Shown one piece after another: positions 25,175-33,768 of a stretch of 48,021 bases of DNA. Numbering within the stretch: the first letter of the stretch is position 1; the number at the start of each line of letters is the position of its first letter. The DNA is taken from contig JALONM010000025.1 in the NCBI GenBank assembly GCA_025454925.1, positions 1 through 48,021 of the forward strand, read 5' to 3'. The notes under the pieces were generated by a model. It searched no databases and was not told where the DNA came from. It was given only the letters and a program-made list of their open reading frames with translations. The stretch comes from Cytophagaceae bacterium. GTDB taxonomy: Bacteria; Bacteroidota; Bacteroidia; Cytophagales; Cytophagaceae. Position numbers and translations under genes: made by a program.

Positions 25175-27076
25175 CTAGTATAAAATCCGGAACTTAATGG
25201 TATGCTGAATATTTTTCAATTCGTTGATCAGCTCCTTATCGTACTTTTTATCAATGTCGGTGATTACATAACCAACCTGTTCGTTGGTTTTCAGGTATTG
25301 ACCAAGAATATTGATGTTATTGGCCGCCAATACATTGTTAATTTTGGCCATGATGCCAGGAACATTCTCATGCAGGTGCATCAACCGATGTGCATCTTTT
25401 AATTCAGGCAATTGAATGTTAGGGAAATTAACACTTTGGAAGGTGTTTCCTGTGTTGATGTATTCTATGATACGGTTTGGCACGAACTGACCAATGTTGA
25501 ATTGTGCTTCTTCTGTAGATCCTCCAATATGAGGGGTAAGAATAACAGGCAATCCGCGAAGCACGTTCACAAATTCTTCATCGTTGTTTTTAGGTTCGTA
25601 AGGGAATACGTCAACAGCGGCGCCTAAAATTTTTCCACTCTTCAGATTGGCCGCTAACGCATCGATGTCCACTACGTGGCCACGAGCCAGGTTGATGAAA
25701 ATGACATTCTTTTTCATCATGTCAAATTCTTTTGCGCCAATAATATTCTTATTCGATGGACGTCCGTCTACGTGAAGCGATACTACATCGGCAATATTTA
25801 AGAGTTCTTTGAGGGTGCTGCACTTTTTTGCGTTACCCAACTGAAGTTTTTCTACGATATCGTAATAGTAAACTTCCATGCCCATGGCTTCCGCCAACAC
25901 AGACAACTGAGAGCCGATATTACCATAGCCTACGATGCCGAGTTTTTTACCGCGGATTTCATAACTATTTTTAGCGGATTTGTCCCACTTGCCTTCGTGC
26001 ATGGCATTGCTTTTGGGAATGGTGCCACGCATTAACATGATGGTTTGTCCGATGACAAGCTCCACCACTGAACGAGTATTGCTGTAAGGAGCGTTGAACA
26101 CCGCCACACCTTTAGCCACCGCGGCTTTCAGATCGATTTGGTTGGTTCCGATGCAGAAAGCACCAATCGTGAGTAATTTATCTGCAGCATCCAGCACTTT
26201 TTTGGTTACCATCGTTTTGGAACGGATACCGAGTATGGATACATCTTTAATTTTCTCACACAATTCATCTTCTTCCAGCGCACCTGCAATAATTTCCACG
26301 GTATAGCCTTCTTCTTTAAAAAGCTTTACCGCCGCCGGATGTATGTTTTCCAACAGCAATACCTTGATCCTGTTTTTAGGATAAGAGATCACCATCGGTA
26401 AATTATTCTGATATAAAAATTCGTCGAACGAAGGAGCGATGAATTCCGCTTTTTCTAAGACTGCATTGCGAGCAATGTTCTCAGTAAACGCATAAAATTT
26501 GTCGGCTAATCCGGCTTCTTTGATTTCGTAGTCGGTATACCCATCTCCAATCACATAGACTTCTCCATCGAGCTTCATTTTTTTCAACTGCTCAATTTTC
26601 CCTTTGTCTTGTGACAATACATTTTTTGTATCAAAGCCTACGATGTTGCCGTGCTGATCGTATTCAAAGGTATTGGCATAAATGTTTTCCTTGCGAACAC
26701 CGAAATCCGTTACAATGGGTTCAATGAATTCACGGAATCCACTGGAAACAATAAATACCTGAGAAGCAAATTCAGGGAAGAAATGAGAATTGCGTTTGAT
26801 AGAATCAGAGACCTTGGTTCTAAGTCTGCCGATAAGCGGATCCAGATGACGCTTGTTGGCTTGAAGCAGGTCTATGCGTTTGCGAAGATTTTCCGAAAAG
26901 CTGCTTTTGCCTTCCATGCCAAGATTGGTAAGGTCTGCGATTTGCTTTAGAATCTGGTCTTTTTCAGGATGATCTTTCAGGGAAATTTCTCCCAATTCAT
27001 CCAATGCTTCCACCTTGGTAAAGGTGCTATCAAAGTCGATAATGAAATACTTTGTTTTTTCCTGCGTAGTAGCCAT
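25175..27076 (-). CDS. Fused phosphoserine phosphatase-phosphoglycerate dehydrogenase (SerB-SerA)
   Basis: 633 residues from the ATG at 27076. Residues 1-220 are a HAD phosphatase of the SerB type: DFDST with Asp14 and Asp16, IVSSGFREF, Lys in QDKGKIEQL, and GDGYTDYE. Residues about 235-550 are a D-3-phosphoglycerate dehydrogenase: Rossmann GIVGYGNIGSQL near 380, catalytic Arg in NLARGHVVD, Glu in VDVFPYEP, His in LTPHIGGST. A C-terminal ACT domain (about 558-631; HENVPGIMAKINNVLAANNI) suggests serine feedback control. The two activities are the first and last steps of serine synthesis; serC next door supplies the middle one. Upstream is the DnaA-box region. Confidence 0.92.
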   Translation of the reverse strand: MATTQEKTKYFIIDFDSTFTKVEALDELGEISLKDHPEKDQILKQIADLTNLGMEGKSSFSENLRKRIDLLQANKRHLDPLIGRLRTKVSDSIKRNSHFFPEFASQVFIVSSGFREFIEPIVTDFGVRKENIYANTFEYDQHGNIVGFDTKNVLSQDKGKIEQLKKMKLDGEVYVIGDGYTDYEIKEAGLADKFYAFTENIARNAVLEKAEFIAPSFDEFLYQNNLPMVISYPKNRIKVLLLENIHPAAVKLFKEEGYTVEIIAGALEEDELCEKIKDVSILGIRSKTMVTKKVLDAADKLLTIGAFCIGTNQIDLKAAVAKGVAVFNAPYSNTRSVVELVIGQTIMLMRGTIPKSNAMHEGKWDKSAKNSYEIRGKKLGIVGYGNIGSQLSVLAEAMGMEVYYYDIVEKLQLGNAKKCSTLKELLNIADVVSLHVDGRPSNKNIIGAKEFDMMKKNVIFINLARGHVVDIDALAANLKSGKILGAAVDVFPYEPKNNDEEFVNVLRGLPVILTPHIGGSTEEAQFNIGQFVPNRIIEYINTGNTFQSVNFPNIQLPELKDAHRLMHLHENVPGIMAKINNVLAANNINILGQYLKTNEQVGYVITDIDKKYDKELINELKNIQHTIKFRILY

Positions 27077-27245
27077 TTCTTGTGCTTCTTGTGAATAGGG
27101 CGCAAAGTTCTTTAATTTTATGTAAAAAGGAAACTTTATTCCTATTTGTATATGCACATTGCTTCATCTGTTAGGAACACAAAGGCTTTACAATCAGACA
27201 GGCGTTGCTTGGAAGTAGGTAGAAAAGTGGCCTTGTTACAACCAA

Positions 27246-27257
27246 ATTGTACAATTG
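27246..27257. repeat. 12 bp perfect palindrome
   Basis: AATTGTACAATT reads the same on both strands. It lies in the 560-base gap between serBA and the desaturase gene, about 120 bases before the DnaA-box cluster. It could be a regulator site or part of an origin region. Confidence 0.35.
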
Positions 27258-27376
27258 CACCCAATTAAAATAAAATAGTAATATACTTATGCGATTATGT
27301 TTCCGGTCTGCTGAAAGCCCTTGAAAAGCCCGAGGATACTTGGCTTGCAGGAAGCTGATTTAAACTTCATGTCTAC

Positions 27377-27524
27377 TATCCACATACTTATTCACATCTT
27401 TTTTGAATTGTCCACGTAATATGTGTGTACTATTATGTATCTTATTCACACATTACCGACATGATTTCCACGGTTCATTTTTAATGTTAATTTATTTTGA
27501 TTTTAAATTAATCGTTTAACCTCC
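27377..27524 (+). other. DnaA-box cluster beside AT-rich DNA, candidate replication origin
   Basis: Two perfect TTATNCACA boxes (TTATTCACA at 27389-27397 and 27443-27451), one near-match CTATCCACA (27377-27385), and two weaker ones (TTGTCCACG at 27409-27417, ATTTCCACG at 27465-27473), all in the same direction, starts 12, 20, 34 and 22 bases apart. An AT-rich stretch with runs of T and A follows at 27477-27524, as in DnaA-opened unwinding elements. It lies in a 560-base gap without genes. No dnaA, gidA or parAB gene is near, and hand-sampled G and C counts on both sides were inconclusive. Confidence 0.5.
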
Positions 27525-27640
27525 TGTGCTTCAATACTTTTTTTTAGTAAATCGGTTGGCCGCTAAACTGAAAGAAGGATTTGAAGGTATTTAGTGGTAT
27601 CTTTAGAATTCGAAATGTATCAAAATAAATAAAAATAAAC

Positions 27641-28387
27641 GTGGTTGCTTGTTTAATTTTCTTCTTCGCTCACTGGTACTTGTCTTTGTTTAGTCAGACA
27701 ATTTTTTTACACCGGTATGCAGCACACAAAATGTTTGATATGAGCCCCATTATGGAGCGCATATTTTATTTTTTGACATGGGTCACCCAAGGGTCTTCCT
27801 ACTTATCCCCCAGGGCCTATGCCATCTTACATCGTATGCATCACGCTTACAGCGACACAGAGAAAGATCCACACTCTCCGCATCACTCCTCAAACGTTTT
27901 TACCATGATGTGGCAGACTGCTAAAATTTACAATTCATTTGTTTATGCAGATAGCAGCAAAGTAGAAGAGCGCTGGGTGAAGGATACACCGTATTGGGGA
28001 TTTATGGAGCGCCTTGGCGATAATTGGATATCTCGCATTGGTTGGGGTGTTGGTTATTCGCTGTTCTATATTTTCTTCAACGATAACCATTGGTGGTTAT
28101 TCTTGTTATTGCCAGTACACTTCCTGATGGGGCCGGTACATGGAGCCATTGTAAACTGGTTTGGTCACAAGCTTGGCTATTCCAACTTTGATAATAACGA
28201 CAAGTCTAAAAACACGCTTATCATTGACGTAGTGGCCGGTGGTGAACTGTTCCAAAACAATCATCACAAACATGCCGATGCTCCTAACTTTGCCATGAAG
28301 TGGTACGAGTTTGATCCTTCGTATCAACTCTTGAGACTTATGAATTTTCTACGCATCATCAAGTTACATCCTGCTCCTCAGATTTAA
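27641..28387 (+). CDS. Acyl-CoA / fatty acid desaturase
   Basis: 248 residues from a GTG, the only start available because an in-frame stop lies five codons upstream. Membrane di-iron desaturase with histidine boxes HRYAAH (24-29), HRMHH (64-68) and QNNHH near the C-terminus, where the usual first His is Gln. Membrane segments at about 3-20, 38-52, 127-147 and 150-170. It introduces a double bond into fatty acyl chains in the inner membrane, affecting fluidity. Ends at a strong terminator. Confidence 0.88.
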   Translation: MVACLIFFFAHWYLSLFSQTIFLHRYAAHKMFDMSPIMERIFYFLTWVTQGSSYLSPRAYAILHRMHHAYSDTEKDPHSPHHSSNVFTMMWQTAKIYNSFVYADSSKVEERWVKDTPYWGFMERLGDNWISRIGWGVGYSLFYIFFNDNHWWLFLLLPVHFLMGPVHGAIVNWFGHKLGYSNFDNNDKSKNTLIIDVVAGGELFQNNHHKHADAPNFAMKWYEFDPSYQLLRLMNFLRIIKLHPAPQI

Positions 28388-28411
28388 CTTGCACAGTAAA
28401 AATAAAATTGT

Positions 28412-28433
28412 AAAATGGCCTTCGGGCCATTTT
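28412..28433 (+). terminator. Intrinsic terminator of the desaturase gene
   Basis: 9 bp perfect stem AAAATGGCC/GGCCATTTT with a stable TTCG loop and a run of eight or more T. It lies 25 bases past the stop and 8 bases before the next start codon. Confidence 0.92.
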
Positions 28434-28441
28434 TTTTGATT

Positions 28442-29116
28442 ATGCTTCGAATTTTGCGTACTTCATTGATTGCTCTCGGTTGCATTGCCCTGGTATTTTT
28501 GCTGCTTGGCTTTACCGATATTCCCTACTATGCATATCATTCCCTGGGTACTTCCCATGCGACCCTGAAAGAAAGTCCTCGTGCAATTGTATTGTTGGGT
28601 GGCAGCGGCATGCCAAGTCCGGAGGGGTTGATGCGGTGCTACCATGCATACGCAAATGCCAGGCTATATCCCAAGGCTCGAATCATCATTGCACATCCCA
28701 GGCATCCCGTCGATTCCATAGGCTTGTATCAATCTTACCTGATGGCGCATGAACTTATAATTCGTGGCGTAGACTCCCTGCGAATATCGTATGAGGCGGA
28801 AGGGAATTCTACCCATACACAAGCCTAGGGAGTAGCAGGGATGCTGGAAAATAAAAATGCACCAGTGCTGCTGGTCACTTCTCCTGAACATATGTTTCGG
28901 GCTATTCGCACGTTTGAAAAGGCTGGATGCAAGCAGGTAAGCGGTGAGGCTGCCTTTGCAGAAGTAATCGACCCGCAGGCCTTGGAAAAAGAATTACCAG
29001 AATCTTCCGGCAAAACCATCTGGCGCTATAATCTTTGGAATTATTGGATATATGAAATTATAGTGCTCCGTGAATATGCGGCCATTGTTTATTATTATTG
29101 TAAAGGATGGATATAA
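28442..29116 (+). pseudogene. YdcF-like (DUF218) membrane protein gene with an in-frame TAG
   Basis: The frame from the ATG at 28442 encodes 128 residues: an N-terminal membrane helix, VLLGGSGMPSPEGLMRCYHA and ARIIIAHPRHPVDS, then SYEAEGNSTHTQA, where the family expects a Ser-x-Asn-Thr-x-Glu-Asn motif. A TAG at 28826-28828 interrupts it. The same frame continues for 95 more codons (LLVTSPEHMFRAIRTFEKAG) to TAA at 29114-29116, and that part is a normal DUF218 second half. One base change explains the split. It is a recent nonsense mutation, a sequencing error or, less likely, a read-through site. DUF218 proteins are putative envelope-linked nucleotide-fold enzymes. Confidence 0.85.
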
Positions 29117-29242
29117 TTGTTTCCGGATCGGCCCATGCCTGAATGTTTTGGCAAGGTGCAGAAGGAAAAATCAAACGCTATCCGGTGGCAATATCCTGTA
29201 TGCACCTCATTCATTCCAACACAATTCTTTGTAACTTGCCGT

Positions 29243-30079
29243 ATGAAAATTGGAGAATTAAATATTTTAAAGGCAGTCCGTGACTCGGATTATGGTGTTT
29301 ATTTATCGGACGAAGCAGGCAAAGAAGTGTTGCTTCCCAATAAATATGTGCCGGCAGGCATACGTCCTGATCAGGCCTTGGAAGTTTTTGTATATACAGA
29401 CTCTGAAGATAGATTAGTAGCCACAACCCGACAACCACTTTTAATGCTCCATCAATTCGGGTTTTTAAAAGTAATCGATACCACTTCCTATGGAGCTTTC
29501 CTGGATTGGGGCTTGGAGAAAGATTTGTTGGTTCCATTCCGCGAGCAAAAGCAAAAAATGGAAACGGGAAAAAAATACCTTGTTTTTCTTTATCTCGATG
29601 AACTGACCGGCCGTTTAGCAGCAACGGCCAAGATCGAACGATTTATAGAAAAAGAAGAGATACTGCTAGCGCCGGGGGAAGAGGTAGAGGTTTTGGCAAC
29701 GCACCGATCCGACATGGGGATGAATGTCATCATTAATCATTTATATCGTGGTTTAATAGCTTCGCAGGATTTGCTTCGCGAGTTGTATCCTGGAGATACC
29801 TTGCCGGCTTATATTAAAGATATAAAAGAAGACGGTAAAGTGGATGTAATGCTTCGCCAGCCTGGATTTGCGTTGTCGGAAGAGTCAGGGTCAATCATTC
29901 TTGATCGCCTGAAACACGCCGGAGGCTTTTTGCCTTTATCAGACCGGAGTTCACCTCAGGAAATTACCGAACAACTGGAGATGAGTAAAAAGGCCTTTAA
30001 AAAAGCGATAGGAATTTTATATAAGCAGCGAAAAATTTCTATTGAAGAAAATGGAATCCGCCTGGTACAGAAATCCTAA
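29243..30079 (+). CDS. CvfB-type S1 RNA-binding protein
   Basis: 278 residues from the ATG at 29243; an upstream extension of 42 codons is open but has no family resemblance. CvfB layout: S1-like domains (about 1-60, 65-130 and 140-205; FLKVIDTTSYGAFLDWGLEK; DLLVPFREQ) and a C-terminal winged helix (about 225-278; EITEQLEMSKKAFKKAIGIL). CvfB in Staphylococcus binds RNA and affects virulence gene expression. Here it converges on the GT4 gene with a 4-base overlap. Confidence 0.88.
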   Translation: MKIGELNILKAVRDSDYGVYLSDEAGKEVLLPNKYVPAGIRPDQALEVFVYTDSEDRLVATTRQPLLMLHQFGFLKVIDTTSYGAFLDWGLEKDLLVPFREQKQKMETGKKYLVFLYLDELTGRLAATAKIERFIEKEEILLAPGEEVEVLATHRSDMGMNVIINHLYRGLIASQDLLRELYPGDTLPAYIKDIKEDGKVDVMLRQPGFALSEESGSIILDRLKHAGGFLPLSDRSSPQEITEQLEMSKKAFKKAIGILYKQRKISIEENGIRLVQKS

Positions 30080-31260
30080 GAATAAGATTCGTTGAGGGTT
30101 GTTTGTATTAACGAAACGTATTGTTGACATAAGCGTTTTTTTTCAAATTCCGTTTCTGCCAGATTCCTTGCGTTGTCGCACATGTGTTGATACATGGTAG
30201 GGTTTTGAAGCACTGAAAGAAGCCATGATGCTAATGCCTCGGGTTCTTCTTTCTTAAAATAAAAACCAATTTCTTTCGATGTCAAAATATCCGCAATCCA
30301 TCCTGAAACATTGATCAGACAAGGGCGTCCGGCGGCCAGGGCATCAAAAAATTTATTAGGACTGTTCGTACTTAATATGGGGAGTTCTTTAAAATGAATT
30401 AAAACCAAATCATGTGCTTCGAGTTCTTTTCGAATGGCCGCTTTGGAAAGATGTCCTACAAATGTTACCGGATTCAAGGGTAGCTCCTGACAAATTTTTT
30501 TTAGGGTCTGCATTTCAGATCCTTTGCCAGCAACGGTCAATTTCAAGGGAACGCCCAACGTTTGCAGTTTGGGAAGTAGGCCAATAAAAGGTTCCAGGGC
30601 ATTGGACTTCCCTAACGCACCAGCATAAAGAATCCGGATGGATTCGGAAGGTATTCGCTTTACATAAGTAAAATAATCTACATCCGACAAGTTAGGAATC
30701 AACTGTATGGTTTTCCCAGGAACCCATCGCTGCATGCCGTCTTTCATGCCCGGGGAAAGAGCAACCAGTGCAACCGCTTGTTGGTAAAGAATCCGTTCCA
30801 AACGGCGCAAAAGAAATATGATGCCTTTTGATTTTAAAAATCCCATTTGAATGGCTGCTTCTGGCCATAAATCCCGCACCTCAAAGATAAAAGGAATGCG
30901 ATGAAACCATTTTAACCATAAACATGGAATGCCAATGGTCAGTGGGGTAGAGGTGCCAAGTACCAAATCAATTTTAGACGTACGATGAATGCGACGCGCA
31001 TGGCGTATGCACTTCAGCATAAACTTTATAAAGGAAATAATGCGCCCCGAGGCACTTAAATTGTTCTCATAAAATACAGGCAAATACCATACGTGTATTC
31101 CATCTATTTCCTTTTCTTCCGCATGCGCATGATTGTGCGCGGTTAGCACCGACACCTGATGGCCAGCTTCCTGCAAAGCTTTGGCAACATGGTACGAACG
31201 AATGGCTCCACCCTCTTCGGGTGTTTTAAAATACTGATGCACGTACAGTATATGCGCCAT
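30076..31260 (-). CDS. GT4-family glycosyltransferase (WbuB-like)
   Basis: 394 residues, GT-B fold. The N-terminal donor-side half has the GGAIRSYHVAKALQEAGHQV motif and FEVRDLWPEAAIQ. The C-terminal half has ILYAGALGKSNALEPFIGLL, VTFVGHLSKAAIRKELEAHD and SPNKFFDALAAGRPCLINVS, the nucleotide-sugar binding part (E/D replaced by N-K-F-F-D). It acts in the cytoplasm on cell-surface polysaccharide precursors. The gene overlaps the upstream helical protein gene by one base (stop/start), so both share a transcript; no other polysaccharide genes are adjacent. Confidence 0.88.
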   Translation of the reverse strand: MAHILYVHQYFKTPEEGGAIRSYHVAKALQEAGHQVSVLTAHNHAHAEEKEIDGIHVWYLPVFYENNLSASGRIISFIKFMLKCIRHARRIHRTSKIDLVLGTSTPLTIGIPCLWLKWFHRIPFIFEVRDLWPEAAIQMGFLKSKGIIFLLRRLERILYQQAVALVALSPGMKDGMQRWVPGKTIQLIPNLSDVDYFTYVKRIPSESIRILYAGALGKSNALEPFIGLLPKLQTLGVPLKLTVAGKGSEMQTLKKICQELPLNPVTFVGHLSKAAIRKELEAHDLVLIHFKELPILSTNSPNKFFDALAAGRPCLINVSGWIADILTSKEIGFYFKKEEPEALASWLLSVLQNPTMYQHMCDNARNLAETEFEKKRLCQQYVSLIQTTLNESYS

Positions 31261-32813
31261 TACCGATTGCTGCGATTTTGGTTAAATTTTACCCGAGTGA
31301 TATCGGGTACACTTCGTTTTTCAATTTTACTTTCCAGCCACGAAATAATGTCGAAGTAAATGAAGGCGCGTTTTTCGTAGGTGGAATTTACCAATGGCAG
31401 TAAGTTGAGTTTTAATTTGGTGAATCGTTCAATCAGATCTTTATTACTGATTTCAAATTTTAAGTTCTTTAGAAAACTCATGATTAATTGCTGAAATTCA
31501 TGCAAATCATCTTTTTTGAGTAAAAAGCGATAGGTAGAAATGATGTAATACTTGATTACATCAAAGTTCCCTAATTCATAATGACAAACCAAGTTAAGAA
31601 TCCGGGCAAAGCAATGCAGATCTTCCCGGAAATCTACATCAGAACTATTGATGATTTTATTCAGGTAACGTATGGATAGATTGAATTGTCCTGCTCCAAA
31701 ATATAAACATGCTACCTTATAATTCATAATCATGGTGGAATGTTTATCGAGCATATTGATCAGGTTGTTAAACTCCTCACCACGTTTTTGCATAATTTCC
31801 ATACATCCCTCCTGGAATTCACCAGTCATGAAGTAATGGTTTATTTCATGAATGTAATAGTATTTCAGCAGGCGTATGCGCAAACTTTCATTCATGGCCA
31901 CGTAAGGGTGCATGTTCACGGATTGAAGCTCCTGGTTGGTTTTTCTGAAATTATCGTAAAGGAATAATTTGTATTGAGCGATTAATAAGTTGTTGAGTGC
32001 TTTGATGTAATCATCGGTATTTGAAACAATCAGCTCCGGATATTGATCAAACAATTGTTTCAGCTTTTCAGAATATGCATACCCGTTTTCATAGTCTTGT
32101 AAAAAATAGTAATACGAAGAAAATAGTTTGTATAAATGTATTTTTTCCAAGGTCGACAATTGCTTTTCGTCGTACGTTGGCAACAGACTGTGAAAATATT
32201 GGGTGATTTCCTTGTAGTCATGTTCACTGCGAATATGACCTATGCGCGTATAATAGGAGTTAAGCTTAAGTGCTAGAATGGAGAACGTATTTACGTTGGT
32301 GATCTGTGTATTGATTTTTTTTACCTCCGTAATAATTTCATCGGCCCTGTGCAATCCATCTTCCGAATGCATCAGTACGCTTTTTTCCAACTTAATGATT
32401 TCTAGTTGAAGTTCCAGGTTATTTTTTTCCTGGGCCAGTTTTTTAGCTTTTCTCAAACACGTTTTCCCTTGTTCGTATAAACGCCGGTCAATAAGCAATT
32501 GAGCAAAGTCTATCTGTTCCCGGATTTCAATGTCGGTGATTTTATGCACATGCAAATGGCGAAGCGTCTCCATGATTTTTTCATAGAGGTAGGCTTTCAA
32601 ATTGGAAAGCTGAATGGCTTTTATCTCCGGATTTTTAGATACTATCTTATCTTCATCAAATTCATCCTGCTTGTTTATTTCATCGAAAAGAATCAATACC
32701 TTTTTGTCGTCAGGATTTCCATTTTGGGCAAGCAGAAGTTTCAGGTGGCGTTTTTCCACCTTAGTCATCGATTTAATTAAATCATACAAACTTCTGGACT
32801 TGATGCGTGGCAT
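31260..32813 (-). CDS. Large helical (TPR-like) protein of unknown function
   Basis: 517 residues, almost all helical with paired aromatic and leucine patterns typical of TPR-like arrays (LYEQGKTCLRKAKKLAQEKN; YYYFLQDYENGYAYSEKLKQ; YFGAGQFNLSIRYLNKIINS). It has no signal or membrane segment, so it is cytoplasmic. The basic N-terminus (SRSLYDLIKSMTKVEKRHLK) is a compact helical unit. I do not recognise the family, though similar proteins are common as hypothetical proteins in this phylum. It starts 6 bases behind fmt and overlaps the GT4 gene. Confidence 0.7.
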   Translation of the reverse strand: MPRIKSRSLYDLIKSMTKVEKRHLKLLLAQNGNPDDKKVLILFDEINKQDEFDEDKIVSKNPEIKAIQLSNLKAYLYEKIMETLRHLHVHKITDIEIREQIDFAQLLIDRRLYEQGKTCLRKAKKLAQEKNNLELQLEIIKLEKSVLMHSEDGLHRADEIITEVKKINTQITNVNTFSILALKLNSYYTRIGHIRSEHDYKEITQYFHSLLPTYDEKQLSTLEKIHLYKLFSSYYYFLQDYENGYAYSEKLKQLFDQYPELIVSNTDDYIKALNNLLIAQYKLFLYDNFRKTNQELQSVNMHPYVAMNESLRIRLLKYYYIHEINHYFMTGEFQEGCMEIMQKRGEEFNNLINMLDKHSTMIMNYKVACLYFGAGQFNLSIRYLNKIINSSDVDFREDLHCFARILNLVCHYELGNFDVIKYYIISTYRFLLKKDDLHEFQQLIMSFLKNLKFEISNKDLIERFTKLKLNLLPLVNSTYEKRAFIYFDIISWLESKIEKRSVPDITRVKFNQNRSNR

Positions 32814-32818
32814 ATGCT

Positions 32819-33760
32819 TTAGTTAAATTGTAAGCCGGCTGTTTGATAACCGCGTAAAAACTCTTCCACACTCATTCTCTTTTTACCTTCCGGTTGCATT
32901 TCTTCAATGCTCAGAAAACCATCGCCCGTTGCTACATCCAGGAATTTTTTTCCATCGCTCACCACTTGGCCGCAACCTGAAGCTGCATGTATTCTTCCCG
33001 TAACACTGGTTTTATAAATTTTAAACTGCTTATCGTTGGCCAGGCTCCAGGCTGCCGGAATAGGAGAGAGGCCTCGCACAAAATTATTTATCGCTTGGGC
33101 CGATTTATTCCAATCAATTCTGCAGGTTTCTTTATGAATCTTAGGCGCCGCATGCCGGGCGAGCGTTTCGTCCTGTGGGATAGGTGAAATTTTTTCGTCG
33201 CGAATGGCGCGCACGGTTTTGCAAACCAGCTGTGCCCCTTTGTGCATCAAGCGTTCATACAATTGGGCTACGGTATCCTCCGCGTATATGGGTTCTTTTT
33301 CCTGAAATAAGATATTACCGGTATCAATTTCGTGTTTCAGGAAAAATGTAGTACAACCCGTTTCTGTTTCTCCGTTCATAATGGCCCAGTTGATGGGAGC
33401 GGCCCCTCTATAATTAGGAAGCAAGGAAGCGTGCAGGTTGAACGTTCCTTCGGCAGGATAGGACCAGATCGATTCGGGAAGCATGCGGAATGCCACCACT
33501 ACTTGCAGGTTGGCTTCGTAAGAAAGTAAGGTGCTCAAAAACTCCGGATCTTTCAGGTTGGTGGGTTGTAACACCGGAAGATGATGCGCTAAAGCGCATT
33601 CCTTTACTGCCGATGCTTTCAGTTGTAAGCCCCTGCCGGCAGGTTTGTCGGGTGCCGTTACTACCGCTACCACCTGGTGACCATCTTGCAGTAAGGCTTC
33701 CAGGCTGGGAACAGCAAATTCCGGAGTTCCCATAAATACGATGCGGATATCTTTAGGCAT
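32819..33760 (-). CDS. fmt: Methionyl-tRNA formyltransferase
   Basis: 313 residues, the usual length. Formylates initiator Met-tRNA in the cytoplasm. N-terminal formyltransferase domain with VFMGTPEFAVPSLEAL, the catalytic region FNLHASLLPNYRGAAPIN (Asn/His) and the Asp in HEIDTGNIL; C-terminal OB-like domain from about 205 (RIDWNKSAQAINNFVRGLSP). It is 8 bases downstream of the NamZ gene and upstream of the helical-protein gene, so a four-gene minus operon NamZ-Fmt-helical protein-GT4 is likely. No def gene nearby. Confidence 0.96.
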   Translation of the reverse strand: MPKDIRIVFMGTPEFAVPSLEALLQDGHQVVAVVTAPDKPAGRGLQLKASAVKECALAHHLPVLQPTNLKDPEFLSTLLSYEANLQVVVAFRMLPESIWSYPAEGTFNLHASLLPNYRGAAPINWAIMNGETETGCTTFFLKHEIDTGNILFQEKEPIYAEDTVAQLYERLMHKGAQLVCKTVRAIRDEKISPIPQDETLARHAAPKIHKETCRIDWNKSAQAINNFVRGLSPIPAAWSLANDKQFKIYKTSVTGRIHAASGCGQVVSDGKKFLDVATGDGFLSIEEMQPEGKKRMSVEEFLRGYQTAGLQFN

Positions 33761-33768
33761 AATATAAA

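Noticed and set aside
28415-28441. Upstream GTG/TTG-type start for the YdcF-like gene
   Set aside because: It lies inside the desaturase terminator hairpin; the ATG at 28442 gives the expected signal-anchor start.
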